Assembly (NCBI GenBank): GCA_017522515.1
Contig: JAFWZH010000072.1
Location: 1 to 13,459 of the forward strand
Length of the DNA stretch: 13,459 nt
Reading direction: 5' to 3'
Source of the DNA: Clostridia bacterium
Lineage (GTDB): Bacteria; Bacillota_A; Clostridia; UBA1212; UBA1255
Shown here: piece after piece, positions 1-5,809 of the stretch
Numbering within the stretch: position 1 is the stretch's first letter
Layout of the letters: every line of letters starts with the position of its first letter
Made by a program: the position numbers and the translations under genes
Notes under the pieces: generated by a model
The model's database searches: none
Told to the model about the DNA's origin: nothing
What the model saw: only the letters and a program-made list of their open reading frames with translations

Positions 1-13
1 AAAAAGATAAAAA

Positions 14-106
14 CCCCTTAAGGGGTAGCTGAGAATGAAATGCAGTTGGCAGACCTTTCTCAGCCCTCTTAAGGGGCAGTGTCAGTAACAAGCCCTTATA
101 GGGCTT
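14..106. other. cluster of hairpins at left edge, possible structured RNA or insertion-element end
   Basis: Several stems follow each other: CCCCTTAAGGGG (14-25), CTGAGAA (29-35) with TTCTCAG (57-63), GCCC (63-66) with GGGC (74-77) across a TCTTAAG loop, and AAGCCC (90-95) with GGGCTT (101-106). Together with the terminator just after them they make a compact structured transcript tail. The arrangement resembles the right ends of IS200/IS605-type elements, where a guide-RNA scaffold overlaps the element end, but no transposase or tnpB is inside the window, so this is a guess from memory. CTGAGA recalls the TPP riboswitch, but the rest of that consensus is missing. Confidence 0.35.
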
Positions 107-110
107 TTGC

Positions 111-147
111 AAACCACCCGTTCAACGGGTGGTTTTGATTGTTTTTT
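111..147 (+). terminator. rho-independent terminator
   Basis: AAACCACCCG (111-120) pairs perfectly with CGGGTGGTTT (126-135) around the 5-base loop TTCAA, followed by a T-rich tail ending in seven T. It ends whatever is transcribed from the left edge and insulates the agrB promoter. The stem also has A-runs on its 5' side, so it could work weakly in the other direction. Confidence 0.85.
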
Positions 148-153
148 TGCAAA

Positions 154-216
154 TTTTCCCAGAAATGATACAGAATTTCCCAAAAGCTTGAAAATCTATG
201 AGTAATATGATATGCT
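154..216 (+). promoter_or_regulatory. agrB promoter with paired direct repeats
   Basis: TTCCCA occurs at 156-161 and again at 177-182, a spacing of exactly 21 bp, the repeat geometry used by LytTR-domain regulators such as AgrA. Two readings of the core promoter are possible: TTGAAA (188-193), 17 bp, TATGCT (211-216); or an activator-dependent promoter with a -10 TAATAT (203-208) placed 24 bp after the second CCC. The second spacing recurs at the 1075-1127 site. The first would start the transcript almost on the ribosome site at 223. Binding by a LytTR protein is inferred. Confidence 0.5.
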
Positions 217-236
217 ATTTACAGGAGATGATGAAG

Positions 237-839
237 ATGATAGCAAGAATATCCTCCAGAATAGTAAAAGCATTGATTGAGAACAGTATTATTGAAACTG
301 AAGAAAATGAAGTATATCAATACGGTATTGAAATGGTAATTTCGACAACAATTGTAATACTTATTGTTCTATGTTGTGGAATCTTGTTCGGAGAATTGCT
401 CTCTTCTATTGTGTTTTTTATTGTCTTTGCATTTGTAAGAAGCAGCAGCGGAGGTTATCATGCTGATACATATTTTAAATGCAACATTATTTACACAATT
501 AATCTTGTTATCGTTTTATTCTGGGTAAAATTTGCACCACCATATTACAGCCTTTGCGGACATATTATGTTTCTACTGATTTACTTCTTAATGGTTTATC
601 AGTTTTCTCCTGTGGAAAATTCAAATAAGCCATTGGACAACTCACAAAAGAAGAAACATAGGATGTTATGTATTTTTTACGGCATGATTCTATCTGCAAT
701 TTCTGGAGTATTATGGTACAAATATATACAAATTAAATATGCAGTATTGATTATGGCGATTTTAATTTCCGTATCAATTTCAATGGCTGTAGAAATTTTC
801 AGAAAAGGGGGGAAGATAAATGAAAAAGACCGTTCTTAA
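237..839 (+). CDS. agrB: AgrB-like membrane endopeptidase, processes the autoinducer prepeptide
   Basis: This 200-residue membrane protein belongs to the accessory gene regulator B family, which cuts the C-terminal tail of AgrD and forms the cyclic autoinducer. The family signature is plain: R68, then SGGYHADTYFKC at 71-82, with the catalytic His75 and Cys82 seven residues apart as in staphylococcal AgrB (His77/Cys84). About six hydrophobic segments lie near residues 32-50, 53-68, 84-102, 108-126, 145-162 and 170-190. The frame is open from an ATG at 198, but AGGAG at 223-227 sits 9 bases before the ATG at 237, and the product then begins MIARISSRIV, as AgrB proteins usually do. The stop overlaps the next gene: agrD starts at 820 inside this gene. 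Sensor kinase and response regulator genes, usual partners, are absent from the window. Confidence 0.93.
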   Translation: MIARISSRIVKALIENSIIETEENEVYQYGIEMVISTTIVILIVLCCGILFGELLSSIVFFIVFAFVRSSSGGYHADTYFKCNIIYTINLVIVLFWVKFAPPYYSLCGHIMFLLIYFLMVYQFSPVENSNKPLDNSQKKKHRMLCIFYGMILSAISGVLWYKYIQIKYAVLIMAILISVSISMAVEIFRKGGKINEKDRS

Positions 840-954
840 AGGATTTGCACTGATTGGCAAAAAGATGGCCGTTAAGACTTGTGGTGCCGCTTCATACTTT
901 GGTTATCATCAGCCTAAAGAACCTAAGAACATCAAAGCCGTTCTGAAAAAGTAA
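820..954 (+). CDS. agrD: AgrD-like cyclic lactone autoinducer prepeptide, 44 aa
   Basis: A 44-codon gene starts inside the end of agrB, with GGGGGGAAG (807-815) as ribosome site. The product begins with a basic amphipathic leader (MKKTVLKGFALIGKKMAVKT), then CGAASYFGYH at 21-30, then the conserved QPKEP (31-35) and a lysine-rich tail. In clostridial and listerial AgrD the ring residue (Cys) stands four residues before the dipeptide preceding the conserved Pro (for example C-LWFT-HQP in Clostridium perfringens, quoted from memory). The residue at that place here is Ser25, giving a predicted five-residue lactone ring S-Y-F-G-Y. Cys21 lies four residues upstream and could give a larger alternative ring. 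The gene is shorter than common ORF cut-offs and easily missed. Family assignment is secure; the ring is predicted. Confidence 0.9.
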   Translation: MKKTVLKGFALIGKKMAVKTCGAASYFGYHQPKEPKNIKAVLKK

Positions 955-999
955 GATTAATTCAGATGCAATGGCAAAGCGGAAAAGCAGATATTTCTC

Positions 1000-1046
1000 A
1001 GTATATAGTACTATATACTTGACGAGGTCAAGTATGCTTTTCAACA
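1000..1046 (+). terminator. two overlapping, mutually exclusive hairpins after agrD
   Basis: AGTATATAGTACTATATACT (1000-1019) is a perfect 20-bp palindrome. Its right half shares bases 1015-1019 with the left arm of a second hairpin, ATACTTGAC (1015-1023), GAG loop, GTCAAGTAT (1027-1035), which is followed by a loose T-rich stretch. The second hairpin could end the agrBD transcript; the first could prevent it from forming, or be a protein-binding palindrome. Confidence 0.5.
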
Positions 1047-1072
1047 TTTTATTTGGTGTATGTTAAAAACTT

Positions 1073-1127
1073 ATTTCCCAAAATAAGCTTAAAACTTCCC
1101 AATAATTCCAATACGCAAAATTATAAT
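1073..1127 (+). promoter_or_regulatory. promoter of the secreted-protein gene with the same 21-bp direct repeats
   Basis: TTCCCA occurs at 1075-1080 and 1096-1101, again exactly 21 bp apart, as upstream of agrB. A perfect -10 box TATAAT lies at 1122-1127. No -35 box is recognisable at the right distance (1099-1104 reads CCAATA), which fits a promoter that needs an activator bound over the -35 region. The start would be near 1134, giving a leader of about 170 bases before the ATG at 1303, within which AACAG (1136-1140) and CTGTT (1147-1151) can pair. A LytTR-type activator is inferred. Confidence 0.5.
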
Positions 1128-1302
1128 GCGTAAACAACAGGATGTACTGTTCAATAGGCGCCGTTGGACGTGCATTTGCGAATGACAAATATTACTTAAC
1201 ATATCGAAAATATTACTGAAATTTTTATAATGTTGAGTATTATAGTTAAGTGACACAATATACTCGAATAAGCTGTATAACATAGAAATTGGAGGTTATT
1301 TT

Positions 1303-1719
1303 ATGAATAAATCAATAAAAAAAGCAGTTGTAACAGTAATGACTCTTGCTTCAATGGGCTGTATGTGTTGCATTAATGCTTTTGCTGCAAACTCAACTGT
1401 AACACTTGAAGTAAATCAGGCTTGGACATATGTTGGTCCCGTTTCACGTTCTGGAAGATATGACTATTTGGCTATGCGCAATCTTGCAGTATATCCAAGA
1501 TACGGCGGTACTGATAATTTCAGATATATTCAGGCCTATGCTATTGATGACTACGGTAACGTGATATGTGAGACTATAACACTTGACGAGCGTGATGAAA
1601 GTGCATCGTATCCCTATATTTACGAACTCCACCACAACGTCTCTTCAATAAGATTTGGATTTCGTGGAAACAATCCTAACTACGAAGCTAAGGCAGATGT
1701 AGTATACAATGGAATGTGA
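1303..1719 (+). CDS. secreted protein of unknown family, 138 aa
   Basis: I do not recognise the family. GGAGG at 1291-1295 lies 7 bases before the ATG. The first 28 residues form a Sec signal peptide (two lysines near the start, hydrophobic core, CINAFA before the cut), leaving about 110 mature residues. The mature part alternates polar and hydrophobic residues, is rich in Tyr, Arg and Asn, contains few Cys, and reads like a small beta-sandwich (for example 'YIQAYAIDDYGNVICETITL' at about 82-101). There is no membrane segment, cell-wall anchor or catalytic motif. It follows agrBD and shares their repeat-bearing promoter, so it may be the product controlled by the quorum signal: a bacteriocin-like protein, a matrix protein or a toxin are all possible. 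The next operon is an ABC system of the kind that can give immunity. Confidence 0.8.
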   Translation: MNKSIKKAVVTVMTLASMGCMCCINAFAANSTVTLEVNQAWTYVGPVSRSGRYDYLAMRNLAVYPRYGGTDNFRYIQAYAIDDYGNVICETITLDERDESASYPYIYELHHNVSSIRFGFRGNNPNYEAKADVVYNGM

Positions 1720-1855
1720 TTCATGAAACATGTAGGTAAGTATCGCAAAATGTATCATATGACATATTGGTATGCAATATAATAAATTCCTTGCTTCGTG
1801 TCAATTCAAACTAAATAATACATATTGTGTATACTCATAAAAGCGTTTTGTGGTA

Positions 1856-1884
1856 TTGACCTAACAAATTACTTACGCTGTAAG
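1856..1884 (+). promoter_or_regulatory. putative promoter of the ABC operon
   Basis: TTGACC at 1856-1861 is followed after 17 bp by TGTAAG at 1879-1884, a modest -10 box. The -10 lies inside the first operator palindrome, so a bound protein would block polymerase. The match to consensus is good at -35 and weak at -10. Confidence 0.45.
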
Positions 1885-1915
1885 TCTGATTCTTCATTAG
1901 GCTTACAGCGTAAGT
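1871..1915. promoter_or_regulatory. paired palindromic operators (or attenuator hairpin)
   Basis: ACTTACGCTGTAAG (1871-1884) and CTTACAGCGTAAGT (1902-1915) are perfect inverted copies. Each is itself a palindrome of the form CTTAC-N3-GTAAG. Their centres (1878 and 1908) are 30 bp apart, about three helical turns, so two repressor dimers would sit on one DNA face over and after the -10 box. As RNA the same bases form a 14-bp hairpin with a 17-base loop just before the ribosome site. A small dimeric repressor (GntR, MarR or TetR type) is likely but not encoded next door. Confidence 0.7.
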
Positions 1916-1940
1916 TGTGTTTGAAGTTATGGAGGATACT

Positions 1941-2759
1941 ATGTTATTTAAGTCAATATTAAGTCAATGCAAAATAATATATAAACAAAAGCTGTTTTTA
2001 ATAACAGTTTTTATAATTTATGTTTTCATAATCATAAACTATGCAAGAAATGTAAAAGAATTTTACGGTGCTGATGTATCGGCAATTATTCATCCTATGA
2101 AGATGACATTGCTAAATACTTACGGAAAATGGGGGTTTTATTTCATGCAATACGTTCCGCTGATATTAGTACTTCCTGCCTCATTCTCATTTATGAATGA
2201 TAAAAGCAATGACACAAAAGTCTATTTATCGGCGAAATTTGGTGTAAAAAATTATTATTACGGCAAATTAGTTGCTGTGTTCACGATGACGTTTTTAGCG
2301 TTTTTTATACCACTTGTATTTGAATATATACTGAACATTGTTACTTTTCCAATACAAGCCGTAGGTGACAGGAGCAATCTAACAACATTTGATAATACTT
2401 ATAACGACAAGGAAACACGATATTTATTCTTTAAGTTGTGGAGATTTAATCCATATATATATTTCTTTGTTTTTATTGCTATGTTTTCATTTGTTATGGC
2501 AAGTTTTTCCACATTTGTTGTTTCAACTACAATGTTCCAAATCATAAAATTTAAAATCTTAGCTTTTCTACCTGCATATTCTATTTTCACTTTTAGTAAT
2601 GCATCAGGTGCAATCTTGGGTATAAGAATGAATTATCAAGATTACCTGATGGCTTTTGATTCTGGAGAAAAAATTGACTCGTTGTATCTTGTTATATCTT
2701 TATTATTACTGTTCATATCAGCAATAATAGTAAGATGCCGTGGTACAGAGGAGATATAA
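1941..2759 (+). CDS. ABC-2-like transporter permease, first subunit
   Basis: This 272-residue integral membrane protein has about six hydrophobic segments, near residues 17-35, 67-85, 108-131, 168-190, 197-218 and 244-263, the usual layout of an ABC-2 permease. No sequence motif gives the substrate; the call rests on topology and on the ATPase two genes downstream. GGAGG at 1931-1935 lies 5 bases before the ATG at 1941, and this start is preferred over a GTG at 1917 that has no ribosome site and overlaps the operator. The stop TAA directly abuts the ATG of the next gene, so translation is coupled. Codons are very AT-rich, as in the whole operon. It probably pairs with the next protein as a heterodimer. 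Confidence 0.78.
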   Translation: MLFKSILSQCKIIYKQKLFLITVFIIYVFIIINYARNVKEFYGADVSAIIHPMKMTLLNTYGKWGFYFMQYVPLILVLPASFSFMNDKSNDTKVYLSAKFGVKNYYYGKLVAVFTMTFLAFFIPLVFEYILNIVTFPIQAVGDRSNLTTFDNTYNDKETRYLFFKLWRFNPYIYFFVFIAMFSFVMASFSTFVVSTTMFQIIKFKILAFLPAYSIFTFSNASGAILGIRMNYQDYLMAFDSGEKIDSLYLVISLLLLFISAIIVRCRGTEEI

Positions 2760-3578
2760 ATGAAATATCTTAATTATGCCGTTCTTGGCTTGTCAATGGG
2801 CGTATATTTTTCATTTATTCATGTGATGGATAATAACGATATAACTTATAGTGAACTCATTCTTAAATTATCATTTTCTGAATATATTTTAACTCCTAAT
2901 AACGCATCATACTTTGATAAGATAACATTTTGTCTTTTCCCACTAATAATATTTCAAGTTGTTGCAGGAATGGAAATATACAAACACTATTGTGTAGCTT
3001 CTGTGTATTATTTTTCAAGATGTGTAAACAGAATGAAATGGTATTTCAAAGAATTATACAGCTTGATAATGTACGATTTAGTCTATTTGCTTTCTTATAT
3101 TTTAGGACATACGATATTATCTTCTTTCTATTATGATATAACGTATAATTTAACGTCTATAAAGCTGATATTTTATTTTGTTGTGATATATTCTTTGTGG
3201 AATTTTATATTTTCTTTGTTGATAAACATAGCATCACTTTTTTTTAGAAGTAATGGTGGATTTGCTATTTCAATAGGTATACAGATGTTTTTTGTTTCGT
3301 TACATATAGCTTTTCAGGAAAAATTATACCTTATTAATGATAATGATCCGACAGCTGAATTACTTACAAAGTTAATACCGTTTTCTCATTTGATTTTATC
3401 ATGGCATAGTAGCAGAGATAAAGACATAAATGAATATATCAATATTTATAATATATCATTCGATTTAAATTATTCTGTTATATGTCTTTTAGTTCCATCT
3501 ATTCTAATAGTAGTTTTTGGAGCTTTAATAATCAAAAAAATTGATTTTATCTGTTCCAATAAAGAAACAGGAGGTTGA
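2760..3578 (+). CDS. ABC-2-like transporter permease, second subunit
   Basis: A second membrane protein of 272 residues, equal in length to its neighbour but not visibly similar beyond composition. Hydrophobic segments lie near residues 5-22, 56-74, 102-122, 130-160, 168-186 and 241-260. AGGAG at 2749-2753 lies within the end of the previous gene, 6 bases before the ATG. The stop TGA lies inside the ribosome-site region of the ATPase gene, two bases before that gene's ATG. The order permease-permease-ATPase matches two-permease exporters such as lantibiotic immunity (LanFEG) and bacitracin-resistance types, though in LanFEG systems the ATPase usually comes first. Substrate unknown. Confidence 0.76.
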   Translation: MKYLNYAVLGLSMGVYFSFIHVMDNNDITYSELILKLSFSEYILTPNNASYFDKITFCLFPLIIFQVVAGMEIYKHYCVASVYYFSRCVNRMKWYFKELYSLIMYDLVYLLSYILGHTILSSFYYDITYNLTSIKLIFYFVVIYSLWNFIFSLLINIASLFFRSNGGFAISIGIQMFFVSLHIAFQEKLYLINDNDPTAELLTKLIPFSHLILSWHSSRDKDINEYINIYNISFDLNYSVICLLVPSILIVVFGALIIKKIDFICSNKETGG

Positions 3579-3580
3579 AT

Positions 3581-4222
3581 ATGAAACTGACAGCTGAACA
3601 TATTTCAAAAACTATAAAAAATAAAGTTATTCTTGACGATATTGATTTAAGTCTTGATTCGGGAAATGTTTACGGCTTTGTCGGACGTAACGGTTGCGGA
3701 AAAACAATGCTGTTCAGAGCTTTATCGGGACTTATGCACATTGATTCGGGAAAAATTACTGTGGACGATAAAACGCTTCATAAGGATATGAATATTCTTG
3801 AAAGTCTCGGCCTAATAATCGAAAACGCAGGATTATTTAACGAGTTTACAGGCTTTATGAATTTGAAAATACTTGCTGATATAAAAAAACTTATTTCTGA
3901 TAACGAAATTCGTCAGGCACTTTCAGATATGGGATTAGACCCCAATGATAAAAGAATTGTAAGAAAATATTCTCTTGGAATGAAACAGCGTTTGATGATA
4001 GCACAGGCTTTAATGGAACGTCCTGATATTATAATGCTTGACGAACCTACCAATGCTCTTGATGAAAGCGGAGTTGACTTAGTAAGAAAACTAATTTTAA
4101 GAGAAAAAAAGCGAGGTGCACTGATTCTTCTTGCAAGTCATAATAAAGAAGACATTTCAATTCTCGCAGATAAAGTCTTTAATATGGAAAATGGAAAAAT
4201 AATATCTATGGAGGATAAGTGA
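3581..4222 (+). CDS. ABC transporter ATP-binding protein, BcrA/NatA-like
   Basis: A 213-residue ATPase that drives the two permeases upstream. Visible motifs: Walker A GRNGCGKT (35-42), ABC signature YSLGMKQR (130-137), Walker B IIMLDEPT (150-157), D-loop NALDE (158-162) and H-loop His187 in LLASHNKED. At the Q-loop place the chain reads LIIENAGLF, with Glu81 instead of Gln, as commonly seen in the BcrA-type exporter group. It lacks the C-terminal extension of longer members. GGAGG at 3570-3574 lies 6 bases before the ATG at 3581; a TTG at 3575 would be the upstream alternative but overlaps the spacing. The next gene begins 2 bases after the stop. The assignment as an ATPase is certain; export of a peptide or antibiotic, possibly for self-protection, is inferred. 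Confidence 0.93.
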   Translation: MKLTAEHISKTIKNKVILDDIDLSLDSGNVYGFVGRNGCGKTMLFRALSGLMHIDSGKITVDDKTLHKDMNILESLGLIIENAGLFNEFTGFMNLKILADIKKLISDNEIRQALSDMGLDPNDKRIVRKYSLGMKQRLMIAQALMERPDIIMLDEPTNALDESGVDLVRKLILREKKRGALILLASHNKEDISILADKVFNMENGKIISMEDK

Positions 4223-4223
4223 T

Positions 4224-4877
4224 ATGAAGAAACTTTTATCTGTAATTTCAGTATTGCTTTTCATCATCCCATGCTGTGTTGGATTTATATGCAAACACAG
4301 TTATACAGATGTAAGTAAAAATAAAAATCCATTTGATTCATTTGACATTGGTCTTTTAAGTGAATTTTCATCACAATATCTTGAAGAGTATTTTGATCAT
4401 TCTCTTGAAGATGACAGCAAATATATTTTAAAAGTTACACCTGTAAAGCCTATGGAGTTTGCTTATAAATGCTACTCAGAACCTGTTAAGGTGATTGAAG
4501 TATTTAAGGGCGATGAAATAAAAATCAATGATGAAATTAATATTGTAAGAAATTCTTCATTAGTTTATTGGAATGTTAACGATACTAATGGCGTAAACAC
4601 AGGATTTGTAAATAAAATGAATGAAGGAGAGGAATATCTTGTTTTTCTTGCCAGCAAGTTAGATTGTGGTATAAAAACTGTATACAAGACTACACCATGT
4701 ATTGTTGCAACTATCTTTTCATATGCAAATCATAATAATTCAATTGTTCAAGGAAAAAATGGTATCAGTTCAGCTAATTATACCGATGTAAGTGAAAATG
4801 AGTTTTTTATAGAAGATGAATACTCTTTAGATGTACTAGAAAATGCAAAAGAAAAATTTATTTTAAAATATTCATGA
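4224..4877 (+). CDS. secreted or membrane-anchored protein of the ABC operon, 217 aa
   Basis: I do not recognise the family. GGAGG at 4210-4214 lies 9 bases before the ATG, and the gene starts 2 bases after the ATPase stop, so it is the last member of the operon. Residues 1-21 (MKKLLSVISVLLFIIPCCVG) are a signal peptide or N-terminal anchor; the Cys pair at 17-18 is not a clean lipobox. The rest is soluble, acidic and probably beta-rich, with the segment 'VKVIEVFKGDEIKINDEINI' at about 90-109 and 'GEEYLVFLAS' at about 133-142, a pattern seen in small extracellular domains that carry a 'flux of state' beta-barrel. A role as an accessory immunity or sensor protein beside the transporter is inferred from position only. 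Confidence 0.72.
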   Translation: MKKLLSVISVLLFIIPCCVGFICKHSYTDVSKNKNPFDSFDIGLLSEFSSQYLEEYFDHSLEDDSKYILKVTPVKPMEFAYKCYSEPVKVIEVFKGDEIKINDEINIVRNSSLVYWNVNDTNGVNTGFVNKMNEGEEYLVFLASKLDCGIKTVYKTTPCIVATIFSYANHNNSIVQGKNGISSANYTDVSENEFFIEDEYSLDVLENAKEKFILKYS

Positions 4878-4924
4878 ACTATTTGATATATATTTTTTAA
4901 CATTGCTCAAAAAAACAAAATACT

Positions 4925-5221
4925 TTGAGAACCACGCTAAAAAACATTCCCACGGCTTTTTCCGCCAAAGTATGCAGGAACTACAAAAAAATAACAAAGG
5001 CAATTCCAGATAATGACAAAATGAATGGTATTGTATCGGTTGGAACGACTTATGGAATAATAGCTGATTCAGATAATATAGAGGGTGCTTGGGATTTTAT
5101 GAAATACTACTTTTTCAGTGAAGATGCGTTTAATAACGGTGCTGAATATCATGCAATAAATATGTACAAATTTTGTGGAATTGAAAAATGTCGTAGTTTT
5201 ATAATTATAAATCAAATTTAA
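4925..5221 (+). pseudogene. C-terminal fragment of an extracellular solute-binding protein
   Basis: The frame has no proper start (a TTG without a ribosome site) and about 98 codons. Its middle reads GIVSVGTTYGIIADSDN then EGAWDFMKYYF, the pattern near the C-terminus of family 1 sugar-binding proteins of ABC importers, where the last helices close over the ligand ('GAWDFLKY'). Those proteins are usually over 400 residues, so three quarters is missing. The tail after about codon 75 no longer looks like the family. No permease genes are near. It is a decayed remnant of a sugar uptake locus. Confidence 0.7.
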
Positions 5222-5235
5222 GGAAGTACAAATCT

Positions 5236-5643
5236 ATGAACGAATTAAAATCAACATATATACATAAAAATACAGATGAATTAATGCAGTATATTTCCGA
5301 ATCTCTTTTGGATTTAGGTTTTTCACCAAACCTTAAAGGGTTTACTTATGTCAAAGAAGCAATATATATCTATATGCAGAAATATTACGAAGATGTAAAA
5401 AACAGCGATGTATTATTATCAATTGCACAAAAGTACTCAGTTACTGCTTCAAGTGTAAATCTTACAATCAGAAAATCAATAGAATTAACGTGGCTAAGCA
5501 GTAAACTAAACACCAAGCATAAAATGTTTGAATGTTCCTGTATAGAAACACGATTTCCACCGACCAATTCAGAATTTATTGCTACAATGGTGGAAATAAT
5601 CAGAATAAATCTTCGTGAAAACGATAAAAGTGTTGATATTTAA
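5236..5643 (+). CDS. stand-alone Spo0A C-terminal DNA-binding domain protein
   Basis: The 135-residue product matches the DNA-binding effector domain of Spo0A from end to end: 'LLDLGFSPNLKGFTYVKEAI' near 24-43, the recognition-helix region 'IAQKYSVTASSVNLTIRKSI' near 63-82, 'ELTW' after it, and 'PPTNSEFIA' near 113-121, which corresponds to the conserved PTNSEFIA of Spo0A. The receiver domain that is phosphorylated in Spo0A is absent, so activity cannot be switched by phosphorylation in the usual way. AAGGAAG (5220-5226) lies 9 bases before the ATG. It stands alone between a pseudogene and a tRNA fragment, which fits a mobile-element cargo or control gene. The domain is secure; target promoters are unknown. 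Confidence 0.9.
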   Translation: MNELKSTYIHKNTDELMQYISESLLDLGFSPNLKGFTYVKEAIYIYMQKYYEDVKNSDVLLSIAQKYSVTASSVNLTIRKSIELTWLSSKLNTKHKMFECSCIETRFPPTNSEFIATMVEIIRINLRENDKSVDI

Positions 5644-5655
5644 TTTCAATAACGT

Positions 5656-5719
5656 GACGCTACCCTCAGGTGCCAGTCGGGGCAACTCGGTGCAGGTTCA
5701 ACTCCTATTATCCGCACCA
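5656..5719 (+). tRNA. 3' part of a tRNA-Leu (anticodon CAG), truncated
   Basis: Anticodon loop CTCAGGT (5665-5671, CAG at 5667-5669), long variable arm CGGG-GCAA-CTCG (5679-5690), T-arm with GGTTCAACTCC, acceptor strand TATCCGC and an encoded ACCA ending at 5719 can be read in order. The long variable arm and CAG mark it as leucine. The 5' half is missing: no GCGGATA-like acceptor strand or D-arm lies upstream, and the anticodon stem (CTACC against GCCAG) has two mismatches, so it cannot be a working tRNA. This is the kind of copy left at an attachment site by an integrase that uses the 3' end of a tRNA gene. Confidence 0.72.
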
Positions 5720-5727
5720 TAAAAATT

Positions 5728-5757
5728 AAGGCTTCTCGATTTTATTCGGGAAGCCTT
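5728..5757 (+). terminator. terminator after the tRNA fragment
   Basis: AAGGCTTCTCGA (5728-5739) pairs with TCGGGAAGCCTT (5746-5757), 12 bp with one G-T pair, loop TTTTAT, followed by GTTTGCT. It would end the Spo0A-domain gene and any tRNA transcript. A near-identical hairpin follows the recombinase gene at 10369. Confidence 0.8.
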
Positions 5758-5772
5758 GTTTGCTATAAGCGC

Positions 5773-5801
5773 TTGCTTTTTTATAAATAAAATGTTATAA
5801 T
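5773..5801 (+). promoter_or_regulatory. sigma-A type promoter
   Basis: TTGCTT (5773-5778), 17 bp, TATAAT (5796-5801). It would start near 5808 and drive the start-less frame 5810-5971 and the anchored protein gene at 5986. The -10 box is perfect and the spacing ideal. Confidence 0.7.
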
Positions 5802-5809
5802 TAGGTTGA

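Noticed and set aside
27..36. CTGAGA as part of a TPP riboswitch
   Set aside because: The other conserved stretches of the TPP fold are absent and the downstream gene is unrelated to thiamine.
1242..1250. ATAGTTAAG as a classical AgrA box
   Set aside because: It resembles one staphylococcal half-site but has no second copy at 21 bp; the TTCCCA pair is the better candidate.
1089..1283. 64-codon frame on the - strand
   Set aside because: No ribosome site, AT-rich chance frame lying in the leader and promoter region of the secreted-protein gene.
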